A stretch of DNA of 18,104 bases from an uncultured Lachnospiraceae bacterium. GTDB lineage: Bacteria > Bacillota > Clostridia > Lachnospirales > Lachnospiraceae. Position 1 is the stretch's first letter. The number at the start of each line of letters is the position of its first letter. The notes under the pieces are model-generated. The model did no database searches. It was not told where the DNA came from and saw only the letters and a list, made by a program, of their open reading frames with translations. Positions 1 to 8,033 of this stretch are shown here, piece after piece. Both the position numbers and the translations under genes were made by a program. Location: the NCBI GenBank assembly GCA_905193085.1, contig CAJJNI010000019.1, positions 1-18,104 of the forward strand. The letters are read 5' to 3'.

Positions 1-213
1 GATGAGATATTAATGAGCATGCAAGACTGGGTTGATCAAACGAATCAGTTTTTGGTGAATAATAGGCGAAATGTACTGGGTGGAAAGGGGAAGATTTCTC
101 ATGATACTGCTATGCAGAAGGCTAAAAAAGAGTATGAAGTATTTAGGGTTAAACAAGATAGAGAATATGTTTCTGAATTTGATAGGGAAGTAGAAAAGTA
201 TCTTAAAGGTTGA
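1..213 (+). CDS. RhuM-family protein, C-terminal end only (cut by window edge)
   Basis: The frame is already open at base 1 (Asp-Glu-Ile-Leu before the first Met), so the ATG at 13 is probably internal and the gene enters from the left. The visible ~70 residues resemble the C-terminal tail of RhuM-family proteins: a MSMQDW segment, a short helix, GKISHDTA, then a YEVFRVKQDREYVSEFDRE stretch. RhuM was first noted in a Salmonella pathogenicity island; its biochemical role is not established, and homologues are common in accessory islands near restriction or toxin genes. There is no ribosome binding site that would suit a separate 66-residue gene. Whether the upstream part is intact cannot be seen. 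Family assignment is from remembered sequence patterns. Confidence 0.6.
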   Translation, partial: DEILMSMQDWVDQTNQFLVNNRRNVLGGKGKISHDTAMQKAKKEYEVFRVKQDREYVSEFDREVEKYLKG

Positions 214-679
214 GAATAATTATAAATGATTGTGAAAGTTCCATATAAAAATTTAAAATTAAAAATAGATGGGTAAAGAGTCGTGAAAAACTTTTCTGGA
301 AATGTTAAAGGATTTAATACAATTGGAAAAGAAATATTTTGAAAAAATCAAATAGAGATTTATAAGAAATACAGGGAAAGATGATTTGAAATTTTATATA
401 GACTAGTCGATTTACTATATGCCTTTATATTGTTAGATAGTTATGAAATTAAAAATAGAAAAATTGAATCAAACTTGAAGATGTAAATGAATCAGAAACT
501 TGACTATAATTGTTATTAAAAAATGAGCGTGAAATAAAATAATCACATAATTTAATTTGTACAGTTTAAATTGACAAAGGCATTGTGTTGTGTGAAGTGC
601 GTTAGAACAGTTTATATACTAATGAGGAAGTAGAAAGTGAACTGTCGTAATAAAATATTTAAGAAAGGTTGCGAAAGAT
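214..679. other. AT-rich intergenic stretch, no intact gene
   Basis: No open frame with a convincing start is present on either strand. One forward frame (283-486) reads through 67 codons interrupted by stops at 340 and 382; its last 33 codons (385-483) are uninterrupted and hydrophobic-rich, which could be a decayed gene but is also compatible with chance. A TTGACA lies at 571-576 without a matching -10 at normal spacing, and a TATACT at 615-620 without a matching -35, so the promoter of the downstream SIR2 cassette is not resolved. Confidence 0.5.
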
Positions 680-1696
680 ATGAGCAATTTAGTATTACTT
701 GTTGGAAATGGACTAACAGTAGATTTGATGAATTGTATTTCTAAATTAGAAAAAATTAATACCAAAAATTTATTTAGAAATGGCGATAAAGTAGAATGGC
801 CCGATGGCTCCAATGAAAAAGGATTTTTATCCTATAAACATTGCAGAAATCTTTGGAATTTGGGTGCAAGACCATCCATGAATGATGAGGAAGCACAAAA
901 TCTGATAGAAGAAATTATATCATGTGCGAATACAATTCCTAAAAATATGTTGGATGATAAGAGTGAAAATATATATGTAAACGCATATTTTGAATTGGTT
1001 GCATATATTAAGCAGCTATTTATTATGTATGATAATGAAATTACAGAAAAAGATTTATCTAGTGATGGTGTTGTGAATTGGGGATGGTACAAGCTTTTAA
1101 AGAATGCTTATAACAGTAGCAAATATGAGAATGTATATATTATAACATATAATTATGATGTATATTTAGAAAGAGTTTTAAGAGTACATAATATTCCGTT
1201 TGATGTGGTAGGCATTGAAGAAAATGGAAATAAAATACAAATAATAAAGCCACATGGGTCTATTAGTTTTTGTCATAGGAGTATAAATGATAAAGATACA
1301 TATGATATTAAGAGATCATCTGTTTTATATGAAGCAGAATTAAAAAATTTTGAAGTGAAATATGAAGGATTGGATGAAAATTATTCAGTATATGCCTTAA
1401 TCCCACCTTCAGGTGATTCTACAAGGATGTTGTTTAAATGGGCAGAAGAATTGAGATTTAGAGAAAAAGAAATAATTAGTAACTTACAGGAAAATGACAA
1501 AATAATTGTATCGGGATTATCATATTGGCATGTAGATAGAAAAGAAATAGATGATATTTTGACAAATATTAGTTCAAAAGCTAATGTATATATGGTAAAT
1601 CCTAATCCACCTAAAGTTCTAAATGCGGTTTTAACATGTATTTTTGATAATTATATTTTATATACAAGTTCAGAAGAATTGGGAGGTATATTATGA
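680..1696 (+). CDS. SIR2-like domain protein, putative NADase of a defence cassette
   Basis: A 338-residue single-domain protein. Features in order: an N-terminal Rossmann-type loop LLVGNGLTVD (residues 6-15), the TYNYD motif typical of SIR2-like defence proteins (156-160, Asn158), a PHGS motif (191-194, His192), a late SGLSYWHVD segment (278-286) and NPNP (307-310) in the last nucleotide-binding strand. Asn158 and His192 correspond to the Asn/His pair needed for NAD+ hydrolysis in SIR2 effectors such as ThsA. No zinc-binding cysteine cluster of true deacetylase sirtuins is seen, and no TIR, TPR or membrane part. The start is supported by GAAAGG at 663-668. The stop overlaps the next gene by 4 bases (ATGA), indicating translational coupling. 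Base composition is much poorer in GC than the neighbouring uvrB (18 and 12 G+C in the 60-base blocks at 1081 and 1141, against 26 at 3901), suggesting acquisition by transfer. Substrate and trigger are inferred, not shown. Confidence 0.8.
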   Translation: MSNLVLLVGNGLTVDLMNCISKLEKINTKNLFRNGDKVEWPDGSNEKGFLSYKHCRNLWNLGARPSMNDEEAQNLIEEIISCANTIPKNMLDDKSENIYVNAYFELVAYIKQLFIMYDNEITEKDLSSDGVVNWGWYKLLKNAYNSSKYENVYIITYNYDVYLERVLRVHNIPFDVVGIEENGNKIQIIKPHGSISFCHRSINDKDTYDIKRSSVLYEAELKNFEVKYEGLDENYSVYALIPPSGDSTRMLFKWAEELRFREKEIISNLQENDKIIVSGLSYWHVDRKEIDDILTNISSKANVYMVNPNPPKVLNAVLTCIFDNYILYTSSEELGGIL

Positions 1697-2742
1697 AAAA
1701 TATAAAAATATTAAGAAGAGATTCAACAAGAATAACCATTTCAGAGTTCTATGAAAAGTATAAGTTGGAAAAGTATAATTTTTCACCTAATTATCAACGA
1801 CGTGGAGATGTTTGGAGTGAAGAAAAACAAGCATTTCTTCTTGATACTATTTTAAAGAATTACCCAATGCCTCCTATTTTTTTGCATCAAAGAATTGATG
1901 AGGAAACAGGTGCTACAAAATATGATGTTATTGATGGAAAACAAAGACTTACTGCCATAGTTAAATTTTTACAAGGAAATCTCGCATTACCACAGGATTT
2001 TGATGAAGGAATGTACGGAGATCCTAAATTAAATGGAATTTACTTTAAAGATTTGGATGAGGAATTGTCAGAATATAAAAAGCAACTTTGGCGATATTCA
2101 ATTACTGTGGAATATGTTGATACAGATGAATTAGAGATAATTGATAATATTTTTGACCGTTTAAATCGTAATGGAGAACCTTTAGAGATGCAAGAGTTAA
2201 GAAAGGCAAAATATCATGATTCAGAGTTGATGAAATTGATTGAGAAATGTTGTGATTGTGTTGATTGGGATAAGCTAAGTGGAATTAAGTTTAATCGCAT
2301 GCAGGATCAAGAATTTGTATCAGAACTATTATTTATTATTTTAGAAGGAGAAGTAGATAATGGTGATACTAATAGTACTTTAGATAGTAAGTATAAAAGT
2401 TGGAGTGAAAAGATAACTGCTCAAAATACTGAATGGTATTTCGAAAAATTTAAAAATGCAATGAATTATATTAATGAGTTAGAGTTAGATTTTAACAAAT
2501 ATAAAATAAGAGGTGTTAGTCATTTTTATGTATTATTTGCTTTAAGTAATTTTTTGTGTGAGAATTCTCAGTATGACCAAAAAGAGATTTCAAATAGGTT
2601 AAATGAATTTTATACAAGATTACGTAAAGGGGATAAAGCGACAATAATAGATGATTATAGAATAAGTATGCAATCAAGGACTCGTTCAAAATCTCAAAGA
2701 GAGAAGAGATTTTTAGCATTAAAAGAATATTGTTTAAAATAA
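1693..2742 (+). CDS. DUF262 domain protein (ParB/GmrS-like), partner of the SIR2 protein
   Basis: A 349-residue protein with the DUF262 hallmarks: an NYQRRGDVW segment (33-41), LLDTILKNYPMPPIFL (49-64), the signature VIDGKQRLTA (79-88; variant of the DGQQR loop) and FDRLNRNGEPLEMQELR (154-170). DUF262 is the N-terminal, ParB-like nucleotide-hydrolysing half of GmrSD and SspE-type enzymes that restrict phage DNA. The usual DUF1524 HNH nuclease half is missing here, and the C-terminus instead ends in a basic helix (residues 328-343, rich in Arg/Lys/Ser). So this protein lacks an obvious nuclease and may act as the sensor or regulator for the upstream SIR2 effector. GGGAGG at 1681-1686, inside the SIR2 gene, gives good spacing to the ATG at 1693. 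The same strong AT bias as the SIR2 gene supports one transferred unit. No clear terminator follows; the 161 bases before uvrB are AT-rich. Confidence 0.85.
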   Translation: MKNIKILRRDSTRITISEFYEKYKLEKYNFSPNYQRRGDVWSEEKQAFLLDTILKNYPMPPIFLHQRIDEETGATKYDVIDGKQRLTAIVKFLQGNLALPQDFDEGMYGDPKLNGIYFKDLDEELSEYKKQLWRYSITVEYVDTDELEIIDNIFDRLNRNGEPLEMQELRKAKYHDSELMKLIEKCCDCVDWDKLSGIKFNRMQDQEFVSELLFIILEGEVDNGDTNSTLDSKYKSWSEKITAQNTEWYFEKFKNAMNYINELELDFNKYKIRGVSHFYVLFALSNFLCENSQYDQKEISNRLNEFYTRLRKGDKATIIDDYRISMQSRTRSKSQREKRFLALKEYCLK

Positions 2743-2826
2743 TTTTATGATTTTAAAATTTTAAAGTTAAGTATTTCTGGAATACAGAATCTCTTTAATG
2801 TTAATAATTTTGTGACTTTTTATAGT

Positions 2827-2856
2827 TTGACTTTATAAAGTTATTTAGTAGGTAAT
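2827..2856 (+). promoter_or_regulatory. Weak candidate sigma-A promoter for uvrBA
   Basis: TTGACT (2827-2832), an 18-base spacer and GGTAAT (2851-2856), about 50 bases before the uvrB ATG. The -10 matches only four of six positions. No palindromic GAAC-N4-GTTC LexA box is seen in the gap, only a lone GAAC half-site at 2874. Confidence 0.3.
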
Positions 2857-2903
2857 TTATTTTTTGTGATTTTGAACTTTTGATACAAATGGAGGAATTT
2901 ACC

Positions 2904-4889
2904 ATGAATGAGTTCAAATTAAAAGCCCCATATAAACCAACCGGAGACCAGCCGCAGGCGATTGAAGCTCTTGTAAAAGGGTTTAAGGAAGGCAACCAAT
3001 TCCAGACTTTATTAGGAGTTACCGGCTCTGGTAAGACATTTACCATGGCTAATATTATACAGCAGCTTGGCAAACCGACCCTTATACTTGCCCATAATAA
3101 GACACTTGCAGCTCAGTTGTACGGTGAAATGAAAGAATTTTTTCCGGAGAATGCAGTTGAGTATTTTGTGTCATACTATGATTACTATCAGCCGGAGGCA
3201 TATGTTCCGTCGACTGACACTTATATTGCAAAAGATTCGTCAATAAATGATGAGATTGATAAATTAAGACTGTCAGCGACAGCAGCACTTATAGAGAGAA
3301 AAGATGTTATAATTGTCTCAAGTGTTTCATGTATATACGGATTGGGAAGTCCTATAGATTATAAGCAGATGATGTTGTCACTTCGTCCGGGCATGGAAAA
3401 AGACAGAGATGAAGTTATAAGACGACTTATAGATATGCAGTATACAAGAAATGAAATGGAATTTAAGAGAGGTACATTCCGTGTTAATGGAGATGTGCTT
3501 GATGTGTATCCGGCAGATTATACGGATATGGCAATCAGAATAGAATTTTTCGGAGATGAGATAGACAGAATAACACAGACAGATGTTATGACAGGAGAAA
3601 TTCGTGGAAGACTGGAGCATATTGCAATATTTCCTGCATCACATTATGTAGTTCCACAGGAAAAGATAAAGCTTGCGGCACAGTCAATTGAAAAAGAACT
3701 GGAAGAAAGAGTTAAATATTTTAAAAGTGAAGACAAACTTATAGAGGCGCAGAGAATTGCCGAGAGGACAAATTTTGATATAGAGATGCTTAAAGAGACA
3801 GGATTTTGTTCGGGAATTGAGAATTATTCAAGGCATTTGTCACAACTTCCTCCGGGAGTAGCACCGCAGACATTGCTTGATTATTTCCCTGATGAATTTC
3901 TTATGATAGTTGATGAGTCGCATATGACAATACCACAGGTAAGGGGAATGTATGCGGGTGACCAGGCGAGAAAGACTTCTCTTGTTGATTATGGGTTCAG
4001 ACTTCCGTCCGCAAAGGACAACAGACCGCTTAATTTTGAAGAATTTGAGGGCCATATAGACCAGATGTTATTTGTATCTGCAACACCGTCAGTGTACGAA
4101 GAAGAGCATGAACTGTTCCGGGCAGAGCAGATTATAAGACCTACAGGTCTTCTTGACCCAAAGGTAGAAATTCACCCTGTAGAGGGGCAGATTGACCACC
4201 TTATCGGAGAAATTAATAAAGAGATTGCAGGTAAGAATAAAGTTATGGTTACTACTCTTACTAAAAAGATGGCAGAGCATCTGACAGATTACATGCGTGA
4301 AGTTGGAATAAGGGTAAGATATTTACATTCAGATATAGATACATTAGAGCGTCAGGAAATAATAAGAGATATGCGTCTTGATGTTTTTGATGTTCTTGTT
4401 GGTATTAACTTACTCAGAGAAGGTCTTGATATTCCTGAAATCACGCTTGTTGCAATACTTGATGCAGATAAAGAAGGTTTCCTTCGTTCAGAAACATCTC
4501 TTATACAGACAATCGGTAGAGCCGCACGTAATGCCAATGGACATGTAATAATGTACGCTGATGTAATGACAGATTCAATGAAAGCTGCGATAGACGAGAC
4601 TAACAGAAGGCGTATCGTTCAGGAAAAATATAATGAAGAGCATGGCATTACTCCGCAGACAATTAAGAAATCAGTGCGTGATTTAATTAGTATATCAAAA
4701 GAAATAGAAAAAGAAGAAGAGGAATTAAATAAAGATATAGAGTCAATGAGCAGAAAAGAGTTAGAAGAACTCATTAAGAAGACTGAAAAGAAGATGAAAA
4801 AGGCAGCGGTCGAATTAGATTTTGAATCGGCAGCAGAATTAAGAGACAGGCTTATTGAGCTGAAAAAAAGTTTGCAGGATTTTGAATAG
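2904..4889 (+). CDS. uvrB: Excinuclease ABC subunit B
   Basis: UvrB is the damage-verifying helicase-like subunit of nucleotide excision repair; it is loaded by UvrA, then recruits UvrC for incision. The 661-residue product has normal family length. Visible: Walker A GVTGSGKT (38-45), the beta-hairpin region YYDYYQPEAYVP (91-102) that inserts between DNA strands, the Walker B/DESH box (337-340), VSATP (391-395), motif VI QTIGRAARN (535-543) and a C-terminal UVR motif (about 621-656, ELDFESAAELRDRL) that binds UvrC. The frame stays open upstream to a TTG at 2880, but the ATG at 2904 is preferred because GGAGG at 2891-2895 sits 8 bases before it and the protein then begins like other UvrB proteins. 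uvrA starts 12 bases after the stop, so the two form an operon. UvrC is not in this window. Confidence 0.98.
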   Translation: MNEFKLKAPYKPTGDQPQAIEALVKGFKEGNQFQTLLGVTGSGKTFTMANIIQQLGKPTLILAHNKTLAAQLYGEMKEFFPENAVEYFVSYYDYYQPEAYVPSTDTYIAKDSSINDEIDKLRLSATAALIERKDVIIVSSVSCIYGLGSPIDYKQMMLSLRPGMEKDRDEVIRRLIDMQYTRNEMEFKRGTFRVNGDVLDVYPADYTDMAIRIEFFGDEIDRITQTDVMTGEIRGRLEHIAIFPASHYVVPQEKIKLAAQSIEKELEERVKYFKSEDKLIEAQRIAERTNFDIEMLKETGFCSGIENYSRHLSQLPPGVAPQTLLDYFPDEFLMIVDESHMTIPQVRGMYAGDQARKTSLVDYGFRLPSAKDNRPLNFEEFEGHIDQMLFVSATPSVYEEEHELFRAEQIIRPTGLLDPKVEIHPVEGQIDHLIGEINKEIAGKNKVMVTTLTKKMAEHLTDYMREVGIRVRYLHSDIDTLERQEIIRDMRLDVFDVLVGINLLREGLDIPEITLVAILDADKEGFLRSETSLIQTIGRAARNANGHVIMYADVMTDSMKAAIDETNRRRIVQEKYNEEHGITPQTIKKSVRDLISISKEIEKEEEELNKDIESMSRKELEELIKKTEKKMKKAAVELDFESAAELRDRLIELKKSLQDFE

Positions 4890-4901
4890 TGGAGGCATAT
4901 A

Positions 4902-7739
4902 ATGGCTAGTAAAGATATAATACGACAATATATTAAAATAAGAGGGGCTGCGGAAAATAATCTTAAAAATATTGATGTTGATATACCGAGAAATGAATTT
5001 ATAGTGCTAACAGGACTTAGCGGTTCAGGCAAGTCATCACTGGCATTTGATACAATTTATGCAGAAGGACAGAGAAGATATATGGAGTCTCTTTCTTCAT
5101 ATGCAAGACAGTTCTTAGGGCAGATGGAAAAACCAAATGTAGAGAGTATAGAAGGGTTATCTCCGGCAATTTCAATAGACCAGAAATCAACTAACAGAAA
5201 CCCGCGTTCAACAGTAGGAACTGTTACGGAAATATATGACTATCTGCGTCTTCTTTATGCAAGAATAGGTATACCGCATTGTCCTAAATGCGGAAAAGTA
5301 ATTGAGCGTCAGACAGTAGACCAGATGGCAGATAAAATAATGACTCTTGAAGAGGGTACAAGAATACAGCTGCTTGCGCCGGTTGTAAGAGGAAGAAAAG
5401 GAGAGCATGCCAAAGTTTTTGAGCGGGCAAAAAAAAGCGGCTATGTCAGAGTTTCAGTTGACGGAAATTTGTACGATTTATCGGAAGAAATTAAACTTAA
5501 TAAAAATGTTAAACATAATATAGAAATAGTAGTAGACCGTCTTATAATTAAACCCGGAATAGAGAAGAGATTAAGAGATTCTATAGAGAATGTACTGGGT
5601 ATTGCAGAAGGTCTGCTTATAGTTGATGTAGTAAAGGGCGGGCAGATGACATTCAGTCAGAATTTTTCATGCCCTGACTGTCAGATTGCAGTGCCGGAAT
5701 TAGAGCCAAGAAGTTTTTCGTTTAATAATCCGTTCGGGGCATGTCCTGTATGTGCCGGACTTGGATTTAAAATGGAATTTTCAGAAGATTTAATTATACC
5801 GGACAAGTCGCTTAGTATAATGGAAGGTGCCATTGCTGTCATGGGCTGGCAGTCATGCAATGATAAATCATCATTTTCATATGCAATACTTGATGCACTT
5901 TCAAAGGAATACAACTTTAGTCTGGACACACCGTTTCAGGATTATCCGGACAATATAAAATACATTCTCATACATGGAACAGATGGGCATTGCGTAAAAG
6001 TAAGTTATAAGGGCAGGCGTGGAGAAGGTGTATATGATATAGCCTTTGAAGGAATTATAAAGAATGTCCAGAGGCGTTACAGAGAGACCGCTTCAGAGAC
6101 AATAAGGCAGGAATATGAAACATTTATGCAGATAACTCCATGTAACGAGTGTAAAGGCATGAGACTTAGCAAGACAAGTCTGGCTGTTACTGTTGCCGAC
6201 AAAAATATATATCAGATGACTGAAATGTCAGTACAGAATTTGTTAAAGTTTTTTGAAAATATTGAGTTATCACAGTCGCAGAAATTAATAGGTGAACAGA
6301 TAATAAAAGAAATTAAATCGAGAGTTGGTTTTCTTAATAATGTTGGTCTTGACTATCTTACACTTGCAAGAAGTACAGGAACTCTTTCAGGCGGTGAAGC
6401 TCAGAGAATAAGACTTGCAACCCAGATTGGTTCAGGGCTTGTAGGTGTAACATATATTCTTGATGAGCCGAGTATAGGTCTTCACCAGAGAGACAATGAT
6501 AAACTTCTTGATGCACTCATGAATCTGAAAAATCTTGGAAATACACTTGTAGTTGTTGAACATGATGAAGATACAATGAGAAAAGCCGATTATATCGTAG
6601 ATATAGGTCCGGGTGCAGGTTCGCATGGCGGAGAAGTAGTGGCATGCGGAACAGCAGAAGAAATAATGAAATGTGAGAAGTCAATTACAGGGCAATACTT
6701 AAGCGGAAAAATTAAAATACCTGTTCCTGATGTAAGAAGAGAGCCTGCAGGCTGGCTTACAATAAAAGGTGCGGCAGAAAATAATCTTAAAAACATTGAT
6801 GTAGATATTCCGTTGGGAATCATGACATGTGTTACAGGTGTGTCAGGTTCCGGAAAAAGTTCTCTTATAAATGAAATCCTGTATAAGCATCTTGCAAGAG
6901 ATTTAAACAGGGCGAGAACTATTCCGGGTAAACATAAAGGAATAGAGGGAATAGAACAGCTTGATAAAGTAATTGATATTGACCAGGCACCGATAGGAAG
7001 AACGCCACGCTCTAATCCGGCAACATATACAGGTGTTTTTGACATGATAAGAGATTTGTTTGCGGCAACAGCCGATGCCAAAGCCAAAGGATATAAAAAA
7101 GGCAGATTCAGTTTCAATGTAAAGGGCGGCAGATGCGAGGCTTGTTCAGGTGATGGAATACTTAAGATTGAAATGAATTTCCTGCCGGATGTGTATGTTC
7201 CATGTGAAGTCTGTGGCGGAAAAAGATACAATAAAGAAACTCTTGATGTCAAATATAAAGGCAAAAGTATATTTGATGTGCTTGATATGACCGTGGAGGA
7301 GGCATTGTCATTTTTTGAAAATGTTCCTTCAATAAAAAGAAAAATACAGACTCTGTATGATGTGGGTCTTTCCTATGTAAAACTTGGACAGCCATCAACA
7401 ACCCTTTCAGGTGGAGAGGCACAGCGTATAAAGCTTGCCACTGAACTTGCCAGAAGAAGTACGGGAAAAACAGTATATATTCTTGATGAGCCTACAACAG
7501 GACTTCATTTTGCAGATGTTCACAAGTTAATAGAGATTCTGCGCAGATTATCTGAAAATGGAGATACGGTAATAGTAATAGAGCACAATCTTGATGTGAT
7601 AAAGACCGCTGATTATATCATAGATATCGGTCCGGAAGGTGGAGAAAGAGGCGGTACCGTAATTGCCAAAGGAACCCCTGAAGAAGTTGCCAAAGTAAAG
7701 AAATCATATACAGGACAGTATATAAAGAAATATATATGA
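4902..7739 (+). CDS. uvrA: Excinuclease ABC subunit A
   Basis: UvrA is the ATP-dependent damage-recognition dimer of nucleotide excision repair that delivers UvrB to lesions. The 945 residues show two tandem ABC modules: Walker A GLSGSGKSS (38-46) and GVSGSGKSS (646-654), signatures LSGGEAQ (495-501 and 835-841), and ILDEPSIGLH / ILDEPTTGLH Walker B regions. Zinc modules are CPDC...CPVC (Cys257, 260, 281, 284) and CEAC...CEVC (Cys745, 748, 768, 771), the latter important for damage sensing. The segment GAAENNLKNIDVDIP appears at both 15-29 and 623-637, a clear trace of the internal duplication. GGAGG at 4891-4895 precedes the ATG by 6 bases. The TGA stop lies inside the 5' strand of the closing stem of the downstream structured element. 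Nothing is missing relative to the family. Confidence 0.98.
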   Translation: MASKDIIRQYIKIRGAAENNLKNIDVDIPRNEFIVLTGLSGSGKSSLAFDTIYAEGQRRYMESLSSYARQFLGQMEKPNVESIEGLSPAISIDQKSTNRNPRSTVGTVTEIYDYLRLLYARIGIPHCPKCGKVIERQTVDQMADKIMTLEEGTRIQLLAPVVRGRKGEHAKVFERAKKSGYVRVSVDGNLYDLSEEIKLNKNVKHNIEIVVDRLIIKPGIEKRLRDSIENVLGIAEGLLIVDVVKGGQMTFSQNFSCPDCQIAVPELEPRSFSFNNPFGACPVCAGLGFKMEFSEDLIIPDKSLSIMEGAIAVMGWQSCNDKSSFSYAILDALSKEYNFSLDTPFQDYPDNIKYILIHGTDGHCVKVSYKGRRGEGVYDIAFEGIIKNVQRRYRETASETIRQEYETFMQITPCNECKGMRLSKTSLAVTVADKNIYQMTEMSVQNLLKFFENIELSQSQKLIGEQIIKEIKSRVGFLNNVGLDYLTLARSTGTLSGGEAQRIRLATQIGSGLVGVTYILDEPSIGLHQRDNDKLLDALMNLKNLGNTLVVVEHDEDTMRKADYIVDIGPGAGSHGGEVVACGTAEEIMKCEKSITGQYLSGKIKIPVPDVRREPAGWLTIKGAAENNLKNIDVDIPLGIMTCVTGVSGSGKSSLINEILYKHLARDLNRARTIPGKHKGIEGIEQLDKVIDIDQAPIGRTPRSNPATYTGVFDMIRDLFAATADAKAKGYKKGRFSFNVKGGRCEACSGDGILKIEMNFLPDVYVPCEVCGGKRYNKETLDVKYKGKSIFDVLDMTVEEALSFFENVPSIKRKIQTLYDVGLSYVKLGQPSTTLSGGEAQRIKLATELARRSTGKTVYILDEPTTGLHFADVHKLIEILRRLSENGDTVIVIEHNLDVIKTADYIIDIGPEGGERGGTVIAKGTPEEVAKVKKSYTGQYIKKYI

Positions 7740-7905
7740 TGCCAGGGTCAAAAGGTCTAAACCCACATGAGCTTGCTCATAGGTGGGTGAAAGACTTTGT
7801 GACCCGCCCCGATATGAGCATAAAAGTGGGATGTTAATCCCACGATATGCGAATATTGGGCAGGAGTGTGGGAGCACATAGTGCGGAGCAATCCGCAGGC
7901 ATCAT
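7736..7905 (+). ncRNA. Candidate structured RNA or palindromic repeat element after uvrA
   Basis: A closed multi-stem fold can be drawn by eye. The closing stem is ATGATGCC (7736-7743) with GGCATCAT (7898-7905). Inside, a 14-base stem 7745-7758 / 7792-7805 (one mismatch, one G-U) carries a nested hairpin 7761-7788 capped by a CTTG loop. A second arm pairs GCCC..ATAT (7806-7815) with ATATTGGGC (7853-7861) around GTGGGA/TCCCAC (7826-7831 / 7838-7843). A 4-bp hairpin follows (7867-7878). Last, TGCGGA/TCCGCA (7882-7887 / 7892-7897) closes on a GCAA (GNRA) loop directly abutting the closing stem. CUUG and GNRA tetraloops form only if the plus strand is the RNA. It could be a stand-alone RNA, a HEARO/omega-RNA-like relic, or a mobile palindromic repeat; I cannot name a family. 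No protein is encoded here. Confidence 0.6.
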
Positions 7906-7945
7906 AATTGGGGGCTTTTGCCCAAAACATTACCTATAAAAAAAC

Positions 7946-8021
7946 ACAAACAAAGTGCTTCAGCTCCGTTAAATAATAGAAGAGGATAGTAGTATTTAAC
8001 GAAGGGAAGCGCTTTGTTTGT
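7946..8021 (+). terminator. Long imperfect hairpin, probable (bidirectional) terminator of uvrBA
   Basis: Left arm 7946-7975 and right arm 7993-8021 pair over almost 30 bases (ACAAACAAAG-GCTTC and CGTTAAATA blocks are complementary; one mismatch and a small internal loop), around a 17-base loop. On the plus strand the right arm ends T-rich (TTTGTTTGTT). On the minus strand the exit is followed by a run of seven T (7938-7944 read in reverse), which is the more typical U-tract. With plus-strand genes on both sides a bidirectional terminator is likely, but an inserted palindromic element is an alternative. Confidence 0.5.
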
Positions 8022-8033
8022 TCAAGAGGGAGT

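Noticed and set aside
571..620. TTGACA (571-576) and TATACT (615-620) as the promoter of the SIR2 cassette
   Set aside because: They are 38 bases apart, so they cannot form one promoter, and neither has a suitable partner at 16-18 bases.
2874..2885. LexA/SOS box before uvrB
   Set aside because: Only one GAAC half-site is present; the required GTTC half at 4 bases distance is missing.
2880..2903. TTG at 2880 as the uvrB start
   Set aside because: The GGAGG ribosome site at 2891 would then lie inside the gene, and the extra 8 residues are not typical of UvrB.
4619..5032. 137-codon minus-strand frame over the uvrB-uvrA junction
   Set aside because: Antisense to two intact conserved genes with strong ribosome sites; composition is that of a shadow frame.
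6590..7264. 224-codon open frame on the minus strand inside uvrA
   Set aside because: Lies wholly antisense to a conserved uvrA ABC/zinc region and shows no recognisable domain; typical shadow frame.
7908..7925. TTGGG/CCCAA hairpin as the uvrA terminator
   Set aside because: No U-tract follows the stem; the next hairpin (7946-8021) is a better candidate.
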